Made by a program: the position numbers and the translations under genes. Below, piece by piece: positions 1-9,857 of a DNA stretch of 64,000 nucleotides. The notes under the pieces were generated by a model. It did not search any database, was not told the DNA's origin, and saw only the letters and a program-made list of their open reading frames with translations. Each line of letters opens with the position of its first letter. Within the stretch, counting starts at the first letter, position 1. The stretch is from Dactylis glomerata. Taxonomy: Eukaryota; Streptophyta; Magnoliopsida; Poales; Poaceae. The stretch lies in NCBI GenBank assembly GCA_007115705.1, contig QXEO01000434.1, positions 930,001 to 994,000 on the forward strand. The letters are read 5' to 3'.

Positions 1-792
1 CGGCAAAATCTGTGAGCTCCGGCGAGCGATTCTAGCAGCCTGGCGGCTCCGAATCGAGAGGAGAAGGGAGGAGAAGGGAGAGGGGGTGCTGGGCTTTATA
101 GTGGAGGGTCTTGATGGCCAGTTATGGCACGAGTAACGCCGGGGAGTAACGCCAGCGAACGTTACTGGGAGGGAGAGGAGTTTGCGGGGAGAGGGATGAC
201 AGGGGGGCCCGCATGGAGGCGAGAGAGGGGAGGGGTTGGCTGGGTCGGGCTGGTTCGGGGTGGTCTGGGCCGGCTGGTTTCCCGGGTGCGGCCCAAGTGG
301 GCTCCTAGCTTCTCCCTTTTATTTTTTTCCTTCTATTTTCTTTTTCTTTTGTTTCTGATTTCTGTTTTGAGTTTTTGAAAAGGCTACTAAATTCAGATTT
401 GAATAAAATCAAAGCTGACCACTTCTGGTCTTTAAAAAGGTTTGTTCACAACCTAAAAACCAAAGGTTTAGTGATATGCTGGAAAGAAAGAAATTTTTTT
501 TTGTAAAACTTTAAATATAGAGTCCAAATAACTAGAAAGTTAAGTTTAATAACTTCCCACTATTTGGTTTTCAAAAATTACTAGAGGAAAAATAAAATAG
601 CTGCATAACAATGGAACTCATTTTAAATACTTTCTTTCTGAAACCTTTTTGTTTCTAAAATTTGGGGTAAAAAGGCATTTGAAAACAAATTCTATGAAAG
701 AACAAGATTCAAAACTTTGGAAATGATCTTGAAATGCAATATGCCATGAATGCATGATGAAAATTTTATTTTTGAAAATTTGGGATGTTACA
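1..792 (-). repeat. 3' LTR of Gypsy element G1 (cut by window edge)
   Basis: This is the inner end of a long terminal repeat read on the minus strand, where it begins TGTAACATCCC at 792. It matches 20050-20845 almost base for base, with roughly 2 percent differences by eye including a few small indels. The homologous LTR is 3385 bp long, so about 2.6 kb lies left of the window. A minus-strand TATA-like TATAAAG sits at 94-100, matching 20143-20149 in the other copy. Open frames inside it (for example 124-378) are low-complexity shadows, not genes. Confidence 0.93.
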
Positions 793-803
793 GACTAACC
801 CCC
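793..803 (-). other. Polypurine tract of G1
   Basis: On the minus strand the bases GGGGGTTAGTC lie directly between the gag-pol stop codon (804-806) and the first base of the 3' LTR. This is the expected position of the plus-strand primer for reverse transcription. Confidence 0.75.
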
Positions 804-2219
804 TTAAGATGAAGCTCGCCCTCGAGCTTCGGAAAGGCTAGCAAATAGGTGTGGGTGTTCTTCTCGAAGGGTATCTTCATGTTCCCAAGTGGCTTCCTCC
901 TCAGTGTGGTGACTCCACTGTACTTTGCAGAACTTGATGGTTTTGGTGCGAGTAGTTCTTTCTGCAGTCTCGAGTATCTTAATGGGTTTCTCCTCATAAG
1001 TTAAATCACTTTCTAGTTGAACTTCCTCGAGGGGTACCATATCGTTCAACGGTGTTTCTGACATCTCTGGATGGCATTTCTTTAGCTGGCTCACGTGGAA
1101 CACGTTGTGTACAGCCAAAAGAATTTCGGGTAGTTCCAATTCATAGGCTACTTCCCCCTTGCGGGATAGGACTTTGAATGGTCCTATAAATCGGGGTGCT
1201 AACTTACCCTTAATACCAAACCTCTTAACACCACGAAGGGGTGACACTCTGAGATATGCTCTGTCTCCAACTTCATAGATGATTTCTCTACGCTTGCTAT
1301 CCGCGTAGCTCTTCTGACGGGATTGGGCGATCTTCAGTCTATCCTTGATCAATTTAACCTTTTCTTCAGCTTCTTGAATGATATCAGGTCCGAAGAAACT
1401 TCGTTCTCCTACACCACTCCATAGTAGGGGTGTAGTACATTTCTTGCCGTACAAGGCTTCAAATGGTGCCATCTCAATACTGGCTTAATAACTGTTGTTG
1501 TAGGAAAACTCTGCGTAAGGTAGGTTGTCATCCTAGCTAGACCCATAGTCTAGAGCACATGCTCTCAGCATATCTTCCAAAATCTGGTTTACTCTTTCTG
1601 TTTGTCCATCTGTCTGTGGGTGGAATGCTGTGCTGAATTCCAGCCTAGTTCCAAGTGATTCATGGAGTTGCTTCCAGAAGTGAGAGGTAAATTGGGTTCC
1701 TCTATCAGACACGATGCTCTTGGGAACACCATGAAGGCTTACAATCCTCTTCATGTAGATATCAGCTAACTTTGCACTAGTGTAAGTGGTCTTCACTGGT
1801 AGGAAATGAGCTACCTTGGTCAAACGATCGACTATGACCCAGATTAAGTCATACCCTGATTTTGTGCGAGGTAACCCAGTGATGAAGTCCATACCAATTT
1901 GATCCCATTTCCAATCCAGCACCTTCAGTGGTTGAAGTAGTCCGGCTGGCTTCTGATGTTCAGCTTTTACCCCACTGCACACATCACATTTGGCTATATA
2001 TTCGGCAATGTCTCCCTTCATATTGCTCCACCAAAATCTTTCTTTCAAGTCTATGTACATCTTGGTATTACTAGGATGAATTGAGTATGGGGTCTCATGG
2101 GCTTCTTGGAATATCAATCTTCTAATATCAGGGTCATCAGGTACACAGATACGTTTCTCAAACCAGATAGTTCCTTGCTCATCTTCGCTAAAGCCTTTAG
2201 CTTTGTCTTTCCTCATATT
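804..2219 (-). pseudogene. G1 integrase and chromodomain, broken by stops
   Basis: This is the C-terminal part of the gag-pol polyprotein of a Ty3/Gypsy chromovirus. Integrase features are readable in order: the zinc-binding region ending CDVC, then the catalytic acidic residues in MDFITGLP, SDRGTQF and DGQTERVNQ. A C-terminal chromodomain-like stretch (KFCKVQWSHHTEEEATWE) is typical of Del/Tekay elements. In-frame stops TAA 2220-2222, TAG 1530-1532 and TAA 1485-1487 interrupt one otherwise continuous frame. TAG at a position where relatives usually have Trp, and TAA where they have Gln, fit cytosine deamination. The frame ends at 804-806, directly at the polypurine tract. The copy cannot make a full polyprotein. 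Confidence 0.92.
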
Positions 2220-2222
2220 TTA

Positions 2223-2804
2223 TTTGATCTTCTCTATCTCTTTATCTCCTTTCTGAGCTTGGCGTATTCTGTCCATCAGGGTTGGTTGCACTACTAGCGA
2301 TGCTACGTGACCTTGTGGCACTACCTCCAAGCTGAGGTCTCTCAGATCCTTACACAGATCTTCTGGCAGCACTTCTGTTGATAGACAGTTCACATAGGCC
2401 TTACGGCTCAAGGCATCAGCTACTACATTTGCTTTACCAGGATGGTATTGCAAACTCAAATCGTAATCTTTGATGAGTTCTAACCATCTTCTTTGTCTCA
2501 TGTTGAGGTCTTTCTGAGTAAAGATGTACTTCAAACTTTTGTGGTCGGTGAAGACTTCACATCTCTTTCCCATCAAATAGTGTCTCCAAGTCTTCAAGGC
2601 GTGAACTACTGAGGCTAACTCAAGGTCATGAGTTGGATAGTTGAGTTCATGTTTCTTGAGTTGTCTAGAAGCATAGGCTGCTACTTTGCCATCTTGCATC
2701 AACACACTTCCTAGACCTTGACGAGAAGCGTCGCAATACACCTGAAATTCCTTTTCTATATCTGGTAAGCACAGAACGGGTGCAGACACCAATCTCTTTT
2801 TCAA
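2223..2804 (-). pseudogene. G1 RNase H segment, frame-shifted from RT
   Basis: The reading holds the RT connection and RNase H region: the YCDAS motif followed by YASRQLKKHE, DLELASVVHALKTWRHYL and FTDHKSLKYI, ending in VADALSR. It lies in a different frame from the RT segment upstream. At about 2800-2810 the text GAGAGTTGAAAAAG carries what looks like two extra bases, so the RT frame hits TGA at 2801-2803 and RNase H continues in another frame. It ends at the TAA at 2220-2222, which lies in frame with the integrase. Confidence 0.9.
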
Positions 2805-3707
2805 CTCTCTTGAAAACTGTTTTCACAAGCTTCAGTCCATTCAAATTTCTTTTCCTTCTTTAATAACTCAGTCATTGGTTTAGCTATCTTTGAAAAGTTC
2901 TCAATGAATCTCCGGTAGTATCCGGCCAATCCCAAGAAACTACGAATTTCTCCGACATTCTTGGGTGGTTCCCATTCCGTTACTGCGGTCACTTTGGCTG
3001 GGTCGACTGCAATTCCCTCCTTGGATATAATGTGTCCAAGGAATCCTACTTCATTGAGCCAAAACTCACATTTGTTGAATTTAGCATATAACTTGTGTTC
3101 TCGGAGTTTCTCCAAGATTGCACGTAGGTGCTTTTCATGATCTTCTTTGCTTTTTGAGTAGACCAGTATGTCGTCAATGAAGACAACGACAAACTTATCT
3201 AGAAATTCCATGAACACTTTGTTCATCATGCTCATGAAGTATGACGGTGCATTGGTTAATCCAAAAGGCATCACCGTATACTCATACGAGCCGTATCTAG
3301 TGACGAAGGCCGTCTTGGGAATGTCATGTTCTCTAATCTTGAGCTGAAAGTATCCCGATCTAAGATCTATCTTGGAAAACACGCTAGCTCCTTCCAACTG
3401 ATCAAACAAATCATTGACTCTTGGTAGTGGATATTTGTTTTTGATGGTCACTTCATTCAACGAACGATAGTCCATCACTAAACGCTGAATCTTATCTTTC
3501 TTCTCAACAAACAGAACTGGCGCTCCCCATGATGATGAACTTTCTCTAATGAATCCCTTTCCTAACTGTTCTGCTAGTTGTTTCTTGAGTTCTTTCAACT
3601 CATCGGTGGACATAGGATAGGGTCTCTTTGCAATTGGACCAGTGCCCGGTAGCAGATCAATGAGAAACTCTACATCTCTGTCGGGTGGCATTCCTGGTAG
3701 CTCATCA
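2801..3707 (-). pseudogene. G1 reverse transcriptase segment
   Basis: This is the reverse transcriptase of the Ty3/Gypsy polyprotein. Visible motifs include RLVMDYRSLNEVTIKNKYPLP, KIDLRSGYFQL, FVTRYGSYEYTVMPFGLTNAP and the catalytic FIDD box (VVFIDDILVYSK), followed by FLGHIISKEGI. The start shown by the first Met is not a real start. The frame continues upstream to the CACTA insertion at 3708 and resumes at 14478 with gag-protease. It ends prematurely at TGA 2801-2803 after a small insertion. Stop codons and frameshift indicate a dead copy. Confidence 0.92.
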
Positions 3708-3915
3708 CACTAGTGGAAAACAGGGCATCAGTCCCGGTTCGTATGGGCCTTCAGTCCCGGTTGCGCAACCGGGACTAACCAACCGGGACTGATGCCCTAT
3801 CTTTAGTCCCGGTTGCTATACGAACCGGGACTAAAGAGTGACCACGTGGCAGGGGTCGGGCGGTCGTGGGCGTAGGTCTTTAGTCCCGGTTCGTGTTAAG
3901 AACCGGGACTAAAGA
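3708..3915. repeat. Left terminus and subterminal motif array of CACTA
   Basis: The terminal inverted repeat is followed by eight copies of AGTCCCGGTT in both orientations between about 3729 and 3912, several as head-to-head palindromes with short loops. In En/Spm elements such subterminal motifs bind the element's TNPA-type protein. Binding here is inferred. Confidence 0.9.
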
Positions 3916-4197
3916 GTCCACACGTGGCAGCCTCTCTGCTTCTTTATTTTTCTGGATTTCAATTGTTATTTAGGGGTCTAGGGTTTAGGGTATATTTGTA
4001 TTTTGCTCCATTCAATTGTTTGATTCATTTCAAACAAGTTTTCTTATATACTTATTCATACAGCATTACAACATAATATATAAAACAATACATATATATA
4101 ATATATTTGGTTCACCGAGCATATACATGCATACAAGTATATATACAACTTGTTCACACACATAAGATCACGACTTGTGTTTAATTATAAACATTGT

Positions 4198-7100
4198 CTA
4201 ATCGAAATCGGCATGAAATTCACCCTTTGGGTTAATGACATGTTCAAGCAGAAATCCGGCTAATTCCTCTTGAATTCCTACTACGCGTTCAGTCGGTGAG
4301 AGCAGTTTCCGCTTTGCTTCGAACTACGAAGAAGAAGAACAATATGAATATGAATCATCATAACAAAATTGATGCCAATAAAATGAATTTGTCAGTATAT
4401 TATTTACTTACTGTTTGAAAATCAATTCCTTCAGTGACCTGTGCACGAAGGTTCTCGCAAGTATAGTATGCACATAGATTAGTTCCCGAAGGCTGCCTCG
4501 CACACTTTACGAGAATAGATTTTAGTCAGTGACATATCAAGATTGATATACTTAATGGTATTTGAAACTAGAATTAAAGAGATGTGTGGACCTAGCTCGT
4601 ACGACTTACCTCGATCTGACGGTAAATTAGCTCAGTTTTCCATTCACCTTTAACTATGCGTATAAACCGTTTCCAAACACTGCCGAGCAAAGAAAATAAA
4701 TAGATGAGTTATAGATGAACGAAAGAGACCGATATAATGCCATAATGATTAAAATTACCTATCCATCACATCAAGGATGCTTTGGTATTCATTAAGTGGT
4801 TTATCCATCGAGTCAAAGATTTGAACCCTTCCATAGTCAGGTTCAATCTTTAGCAAAATCCAATGGTAACTGCGTGCAAGTTTAATTATGTAAGTTAATA
4901 AACTCATCAATTACACTTATAACATCGAGTAAGGAAAAGTAACTGTGTATAAGATAGTAACACTCACCTGATGTTGTACGGAAAGAGTATTCTAGCTCGG
5001 TATTCCTGCGTAAGTAGGAACTCTAGCAAGTTATCCTCCGTCTCCTTGCGATTCCTTTGTATCATCGCTCCGTTAACTCGGTTTGGATCAATGAATCCAA
5101 GTTGGAGGTCATTCCTTTTCTTAGATTCCATACTCTTCATTCTGCATAATAAACAGCGTAGTGAGGAAAATTACATGCAAAGAACGAGTTGAGCTAGAGA
5201 CTTATAGAAATAATGAATCACTTACAGAACATAGGCACTGACGAGAGATTTGTCGAGCGCGTCTTGATTGAATAGCTGAAAGAATTCATCAAACTCAATA
5301 TGCACCAAGTCTTGACCTAAGAAATGGTCCTTTGTGATTTGCATAAGGAGAAAATCTTGCGTGCCCTTTGCGGCTTGCAGGTACCACTTATGCAATTTTC
5401 GCATTTGCGTTGGTAGATTCATTTCAATCTCAGGTGGGACCAGACTCTTCCCCTTTTCATATTGCCGTGCTATATGCGCCTTTGGGGTGATACCTTCATC
5501 TAGCAATTGAGAAAGAGTCAAACCAGCTTCTTTAGCAAAGTCGGCGGGATTGGGTTGAGCAACACTCCCACCAGCATCACTAGCAAAGACCTTTAGCGGG
5601 GAGATTGATTTTTTGGTCTGTGCTCCAAGCTGGGCAACGTCTCTTTTCCCTCTTGCAGTTACGCTTGTCTTATTAGCTTCTTTTTTTGCATCTACCTGCT
5701 TATCCAAACAACGCTTGTAGTCATCTGGCTTACGCAATTCATATTGCGAAGGTTGGGTAAGCATATCAAAGGCCCACTCCTTCTGTTCCAGAGTATATAC
5801 CTGCTTCGGTGTAGGGGTCGGGCGTAGGGCTGCGAGCTTCCTTTTCACTTTGGCTCTGTCCTCCGCCTCAATTTCTTCAGCAGTCTTCTCGATAGGAGGA
5901 GGCGGCACCGCCTTAGCTATCTTGGCCCGTTTCTTCGGAGAGACATTGCTAGTGGACATAGCAGCGGACTTGCCACAACTCTGGGACTTACGAGTGGGCT
6001 GAGGCGGCGGAGGTGGCGGAGGCGGCTGACATTGAGGTGGAGATCGATGTGGACTCGGGGTATGGTGGTAGTCGTCCCTGTCGTCGTCGGGAGGTGGTGA
6101 ATTGCGAGGACTAGGAGGAGAGGGTGGCCGCCTTGGCGCCGAGCCTGGAAACACGATGTGTTTCTTATCCCAAAGAATTATACCACCCAATACTTCTCCC
6201 AGTTTTTCCTCCTCTTCAGGTCCAGCGACGTCAAGAAGGAGGGACTCATACCCCCTTTCAATTGCATCCACCCCGACCTTAGCATAGCCAGGTCGAATCT
6301 CACGGCCATGCCAGGTTTGTCCAGGTCCAGATGGCAAGACATAGCCAACCGCCACCTTCATCAATATGTTCTTCATGGGATAATGCAGCTGACAGTCTGT
6401 CTTCTTGGTGATATCATCCACGGGGTAGTGAACCATCGGTACCTCCGTGGAAGCCACGCTGCTTCTCCGCTGAGATCGGTCGCCTGATGCATGTTCTAGG
6501 TGTTGCTGATGCTGAGTTGCCCCTTGCGACTTTAATTCCTCCAGTGCCTTCTGCTGCAGCAAATACAACTCTCTCAGCTCAGCCTGTTGCCTTTCTATGC
6601 TCTCTATCCGTGAGGCCTCCTCCTGCGCCTTCCGCTTCTTCGCTCTCTCTCGGCTTCTATAAGTCTGGCTCTCTTCGGAGAACCCAGACCTCCACGGAAT
6701 AGCAGAACCCAGACCCCGTGTTCGTCCTGTGTGTTCTTTGTTCCCGAGGGCCTTTGTCAGCTCGTCGTTCTCTCTGTCCGGCTTGAACGTCCCCTCTTGA
6801 ACCTCGGCGATTGTCTTGACAAGTGCTCCCAGGGGTTCAGCAATTTGTTTCTTCTCTTGAACTAATTTCCCTGTTCTCTCATCATAGACAGCTCCATGGG
6901 CAAGTGCCCAATTTCTTGACCTTCTGGGCCATTGTTCTGTTTCTGGTTCGATGCCTTTTTCTCGTAGGGCGGCCTCTTGCATATCCCACTTAGGCTCGGC
7001 CCTTTTGTAGCCGCCTGGACCCAACTTATGGTGATATTTCTTTTTCGCGGCATTTGCCTGATTTTTCTGACTCCTTAGCTTACCCAGCTCTGACTCCTTG

Positions 7101-7922
7101 TACTCCACAAATGCATCCCAGTGATCCCGCAGGAACTCATTGGGGCCAGTAAATTCTGGAGCTTGTCGATCGGCGTTGACATAGGTGTTCCATAACCTCT
7201 TCTTGTGGTTATTGAACTGTGCAGCCATCTTCTTAAGAGCCCACTCCCTGACTTTCTCCTTCTGTTGCTCTGCTTCATCCAGGGACTCGGTGACCGGCAG
7301 ATTGAAATGTGGAATGAGGGAATCCCAAAGTCTATCTTTCAAGACCTTGGTGACATAATTGACCGCTGCACCCTCTTCTGGCACTGGCTGTGCTGGCTCT
7401 CCCTTTGCCGCCTTGGGCTTATACCAATATTGAATGCTTATCGGCACCATGTCCCTGACAAGACATCCACATTGATGTGTGAACGTATTTGCGACACTCT
7501 TGGGTTCCAACGGTTCGCCTTCACTTGAGAGACGCCCAATCGTGTAATGCTGATTCGATGCCAGCCGTTTGGCCGGGCCTCGCTTCTTTCTAGAAGATTC
7601 AGAGCTCTAAAATAAGAAAACACTCGTTAATATATATACCACATAATGCATCGTCATCTACTGATTCATGAATAGAGCTAATCTTCATATATATATATAC
7701 CTCGCCGGACCGTTTTATTAAGTCACGTCCAGTCCCGTGTGAGCCGTCCTCGCAATCATCATTCTCCGGCTGCTCCTCCTCCATTCCCTCACCCGACTCG
7801 TTCAAAAATTCCGAGCCGTCTCCTTCTGCACAGGTGGTACCCTCTTCTTGTGCACGGGTGGTACCCTCTCCTATAATCTTCAACATCTCTTCTTCACCTT
7901 CTCTTCCGGCGCCGAAATCCAT
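4198..7922 (-). CDS. CACTA second gene: DUF8039-type protein with C48 (Ulp1-like) protease domain, 7 exons
   Basis: My gene model joins seven exons on the minus strand: 7701-7922, 5226-7606, 4968-5141, 4759-4869, 4610-4679, 4412-4504 and 4198-4323. All introns are GT-AG, and the total of 3177 nt is exactly 1059 codons including TAG. The start is ATG at 7922. The protein has an acidic N-terminus, a basic KKRGPAKRL patch, a long charged helical region, a DUF8039-like block (HYPMKNILMKVAVGYVLP), a proline-rich stretch, then a C-terminal C48 cysteine-peptidase domain. The candidate triad is His in YHWILLKI, Asp in VQIFDSM, Gln in CARQPSG and Cys in TNLCAYY. It takes the position of the TNPA gene of CACTA elements. 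Transposon-linked Ulp1-like proteases are known in plants; substrate here is unknown. Confidence 0.82.
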
Positions 7923-9164
7923 ATCTGAAATCCATATAACATATAGATCAACAACATTTCGATCTATTCACTTTCTATTCATTTACTATTACTATTACTA
8001 AGAAACTAATCTAACTATAAGAAACTAAGAAACTTATCTAACTATAAGAAACTAATCTAAGAATAACTATAAGAATAACTAAGAAACTAATCTAACTATA
8101 AGAAACTAACTAATAAACTAATCTAACTATAAGAAACTAATAAACTAATCTAACTATAAGAAACTAATATGAATAGCATTTCTATTTCTATTACTATTAC
8201 TAATATGAATAGCATTTCTATTACTATTACTTATTTTTTAACATTAAATCTAACAATTTTTCTAACATATAAAATCTAACATAAAATTACTATTTTCTAA
8301 CTATTACTATTACTAACTAACATACTAACTTATTTTCTAACTATTACTATTCATTTCTATTACTAATAGTAATATAGCATTTTACTAACTATTCATTTCT
8401 ATTACTAATAGTAATATAGCATTTTACTAACTATTCATTTCTATTACTAATAGTAATATATAGCATTTTACTAACTATTTATTTCGATTACTAATAGTAA
8501 TATAGCATATATCTAACCTAAATACTAATAGTAATATAGTATTTTACTAACATAAATACTAATAGTAATATAGCATTTTACTAACTATTCATTTCTATTA
8601 CTAATAGTAATATATATCATTTTACTAACTATTCATTTCTATTACTAATAGTAATATATAGCATTTTACTAACTATTCATTTCTATTACTACATTTTTCT
8701 AAAAATTTCTAACTACATTTTTCTAAAAATTTCTAACAAAAATTCTAATTTTTTTTTGCATGCAGGGCCGGCCGGCGGCGGTACCTGCGGGCGCGCGGTG
8801 GCGGCGGTACCTGCGGGCGACGCGGTGGCGGTGGCGCTCGGGAGGAGGGGCGGTGGCGGCGCGGCGGTCTCGGGAGGAGGGGCGGCGCCGGCGTGGCAAG
8901 CTTCGGGAGGAGGGGCGGCGGCCGGCCGGTCTCGGGAGGAGGGGCGGTGGCGGCGCGGCGGTCTCGGGAGGAGGCGTGGCGGCGCGGCGGCGCAGCGCGG
9001 CGGCACGGCGGAGCGACGGCGCGGCGGAGCGACGGCGGCGGCACGGCGGAGCGACGGCGGCGGCCCGAGATTTTAGCCGACCGCAACGATCGGCAATCTC
9101 TCTCCTCGCGCTCCCGAAAACTGCTATGTGTTGATGCAGTGGGGAAGAAGAAGGAGAGGCGGCG
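7923..9164 (-). other. Leader of CACTA second gene: minisatellites and GC-rich block
   Basis: From about 7975 to 8745 the DNA is very AT-rich. It consists of short tandem units: CTAACTATAAGAAACTAAT copies, then a unit of roughly 58 bp built on CTATTACTAATAGTAATATAGC repeated several times. From about 8757 to 9080 it switches abruptly to more than 80 percent GC, with repeated GGGAGGAGGGGCGGCGGC. Between the minus-strand TATA box at 9165-9173 and the ATG at 7922, this most likely forms the 5' untranslated exon and a first intron ending TTTCAG just before the ATG. Open frames in the GC-rich part on both strands are compositional. Confidence 0.55.
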
Positions 9165-9173
9165 CTTTATATA
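9165..9173 (-). promoter_or_regulatory. TATA box for CACTA second gene
   Basis: TATATAAAG is read on the minus strand, about 1.2 kb upstream of the second gene's ATG and immediately downstream of an internal array of the element's own terminal motif. Confidence 0.6.
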
Positions 9174-9182
9174 CCCCCCCCC

Positions 9183-9330
9183 TTTAGTCCCGGTTGGTGG
9201 CTTAAACCGGGACTAAAGGGGGGTCTTTAGTCCCGGTTGGTGCCTCCAACCGGGACTAAAGACCTTGGGCGGTTCGCGCGCCCAGATCCAGACCTTTAGT
9301 CCCGGTTGGTTAAACGAACCGGGACTAAAG
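9183..9330. repeat. Internal array of CACTA terminal motifs
   Basis: Six copies of AGTCCCGGTT/AACCGGGACT are arranged as three palindromes, as at the element's two ends, but lie in its middle. The array abuts the TATA box of the second gene on its upstream side. This placement suggests a site where the motif-binding protein could act on that promoter; that is inference. Confidence 0.85.
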
Positions 9331-9857
9331 GCGTAATAAATGCGCGCCAATGGCAGATTTTTTCAGATTTCATATGAAAATATGAATTTTGAATTTCAAT
9401 TTGAATAACTTCTGCATATTTTAGAATTTGATAATACTTTGAATATGAAAGGTGTTTGAAATTGAATAACTAATTCAAAAATATTTTCTATTTTCAAAAT
9501 CAATTATTCTAACTATTTAAACAATTAACTATTTTGCCATTTTCAATTAAAACAATATTGATTAAAATTCTTTTTGCATATTTTAGAATTTGATAATACT
9601 TTGAATATGAAAGGTGTTTGAAATTGAATAACTAATTCAAAATATTTTCTATTTTCAAAATCAATTATTCAAACTATTCAAACAATTAACTATTTTGCTA
9701 TTTTCAATTAAAACAATATTTATTAAAAATCTTTTTGCATATTTTGGAATTAGATAAAACTTTGAATATAAAATGTGTTCGAATTTGAATAACTAACCCA
9801 AAATCATATATTTACATCAAAGTTTAATACATTATTACACATCACCAACATCCCCAT
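9331..9857. other. AT-rich spacer between the two CACTA genes
   Basis: This stretch is AT-rich and contains a direct repeat of about 185 bp: TTTGCATATTTTAGAATTTGATAATACTTTGAATATG-type sequence recurs near 9415, 9580 and, more diverged, 9740. No open frame of note. It holds the 3' flank of the transposase gene on the minus strand. Confidence 0.6.

Noticed and set aside
6102..6702. Plus-strand frames of 60-109 codons
   Set aside because: Shadows opposite the coding strand of the CACTA second gene's large exon.
7975..8745. Regular short repeats considered as a CRISPR array
   Set aside because: Units are AT-rich minisatellites without unique spacers, inside a plant transposon.
8713..9216. Several open frames on both strands rich in Arg, Ala, Pro and Gly
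   Set aside because: They lie in a GC-rich repeat of more than 80 percent GC; all frames are open because stop codons are AT-rich. No domain, and the block is better explained as leader of the CACTA second gene.
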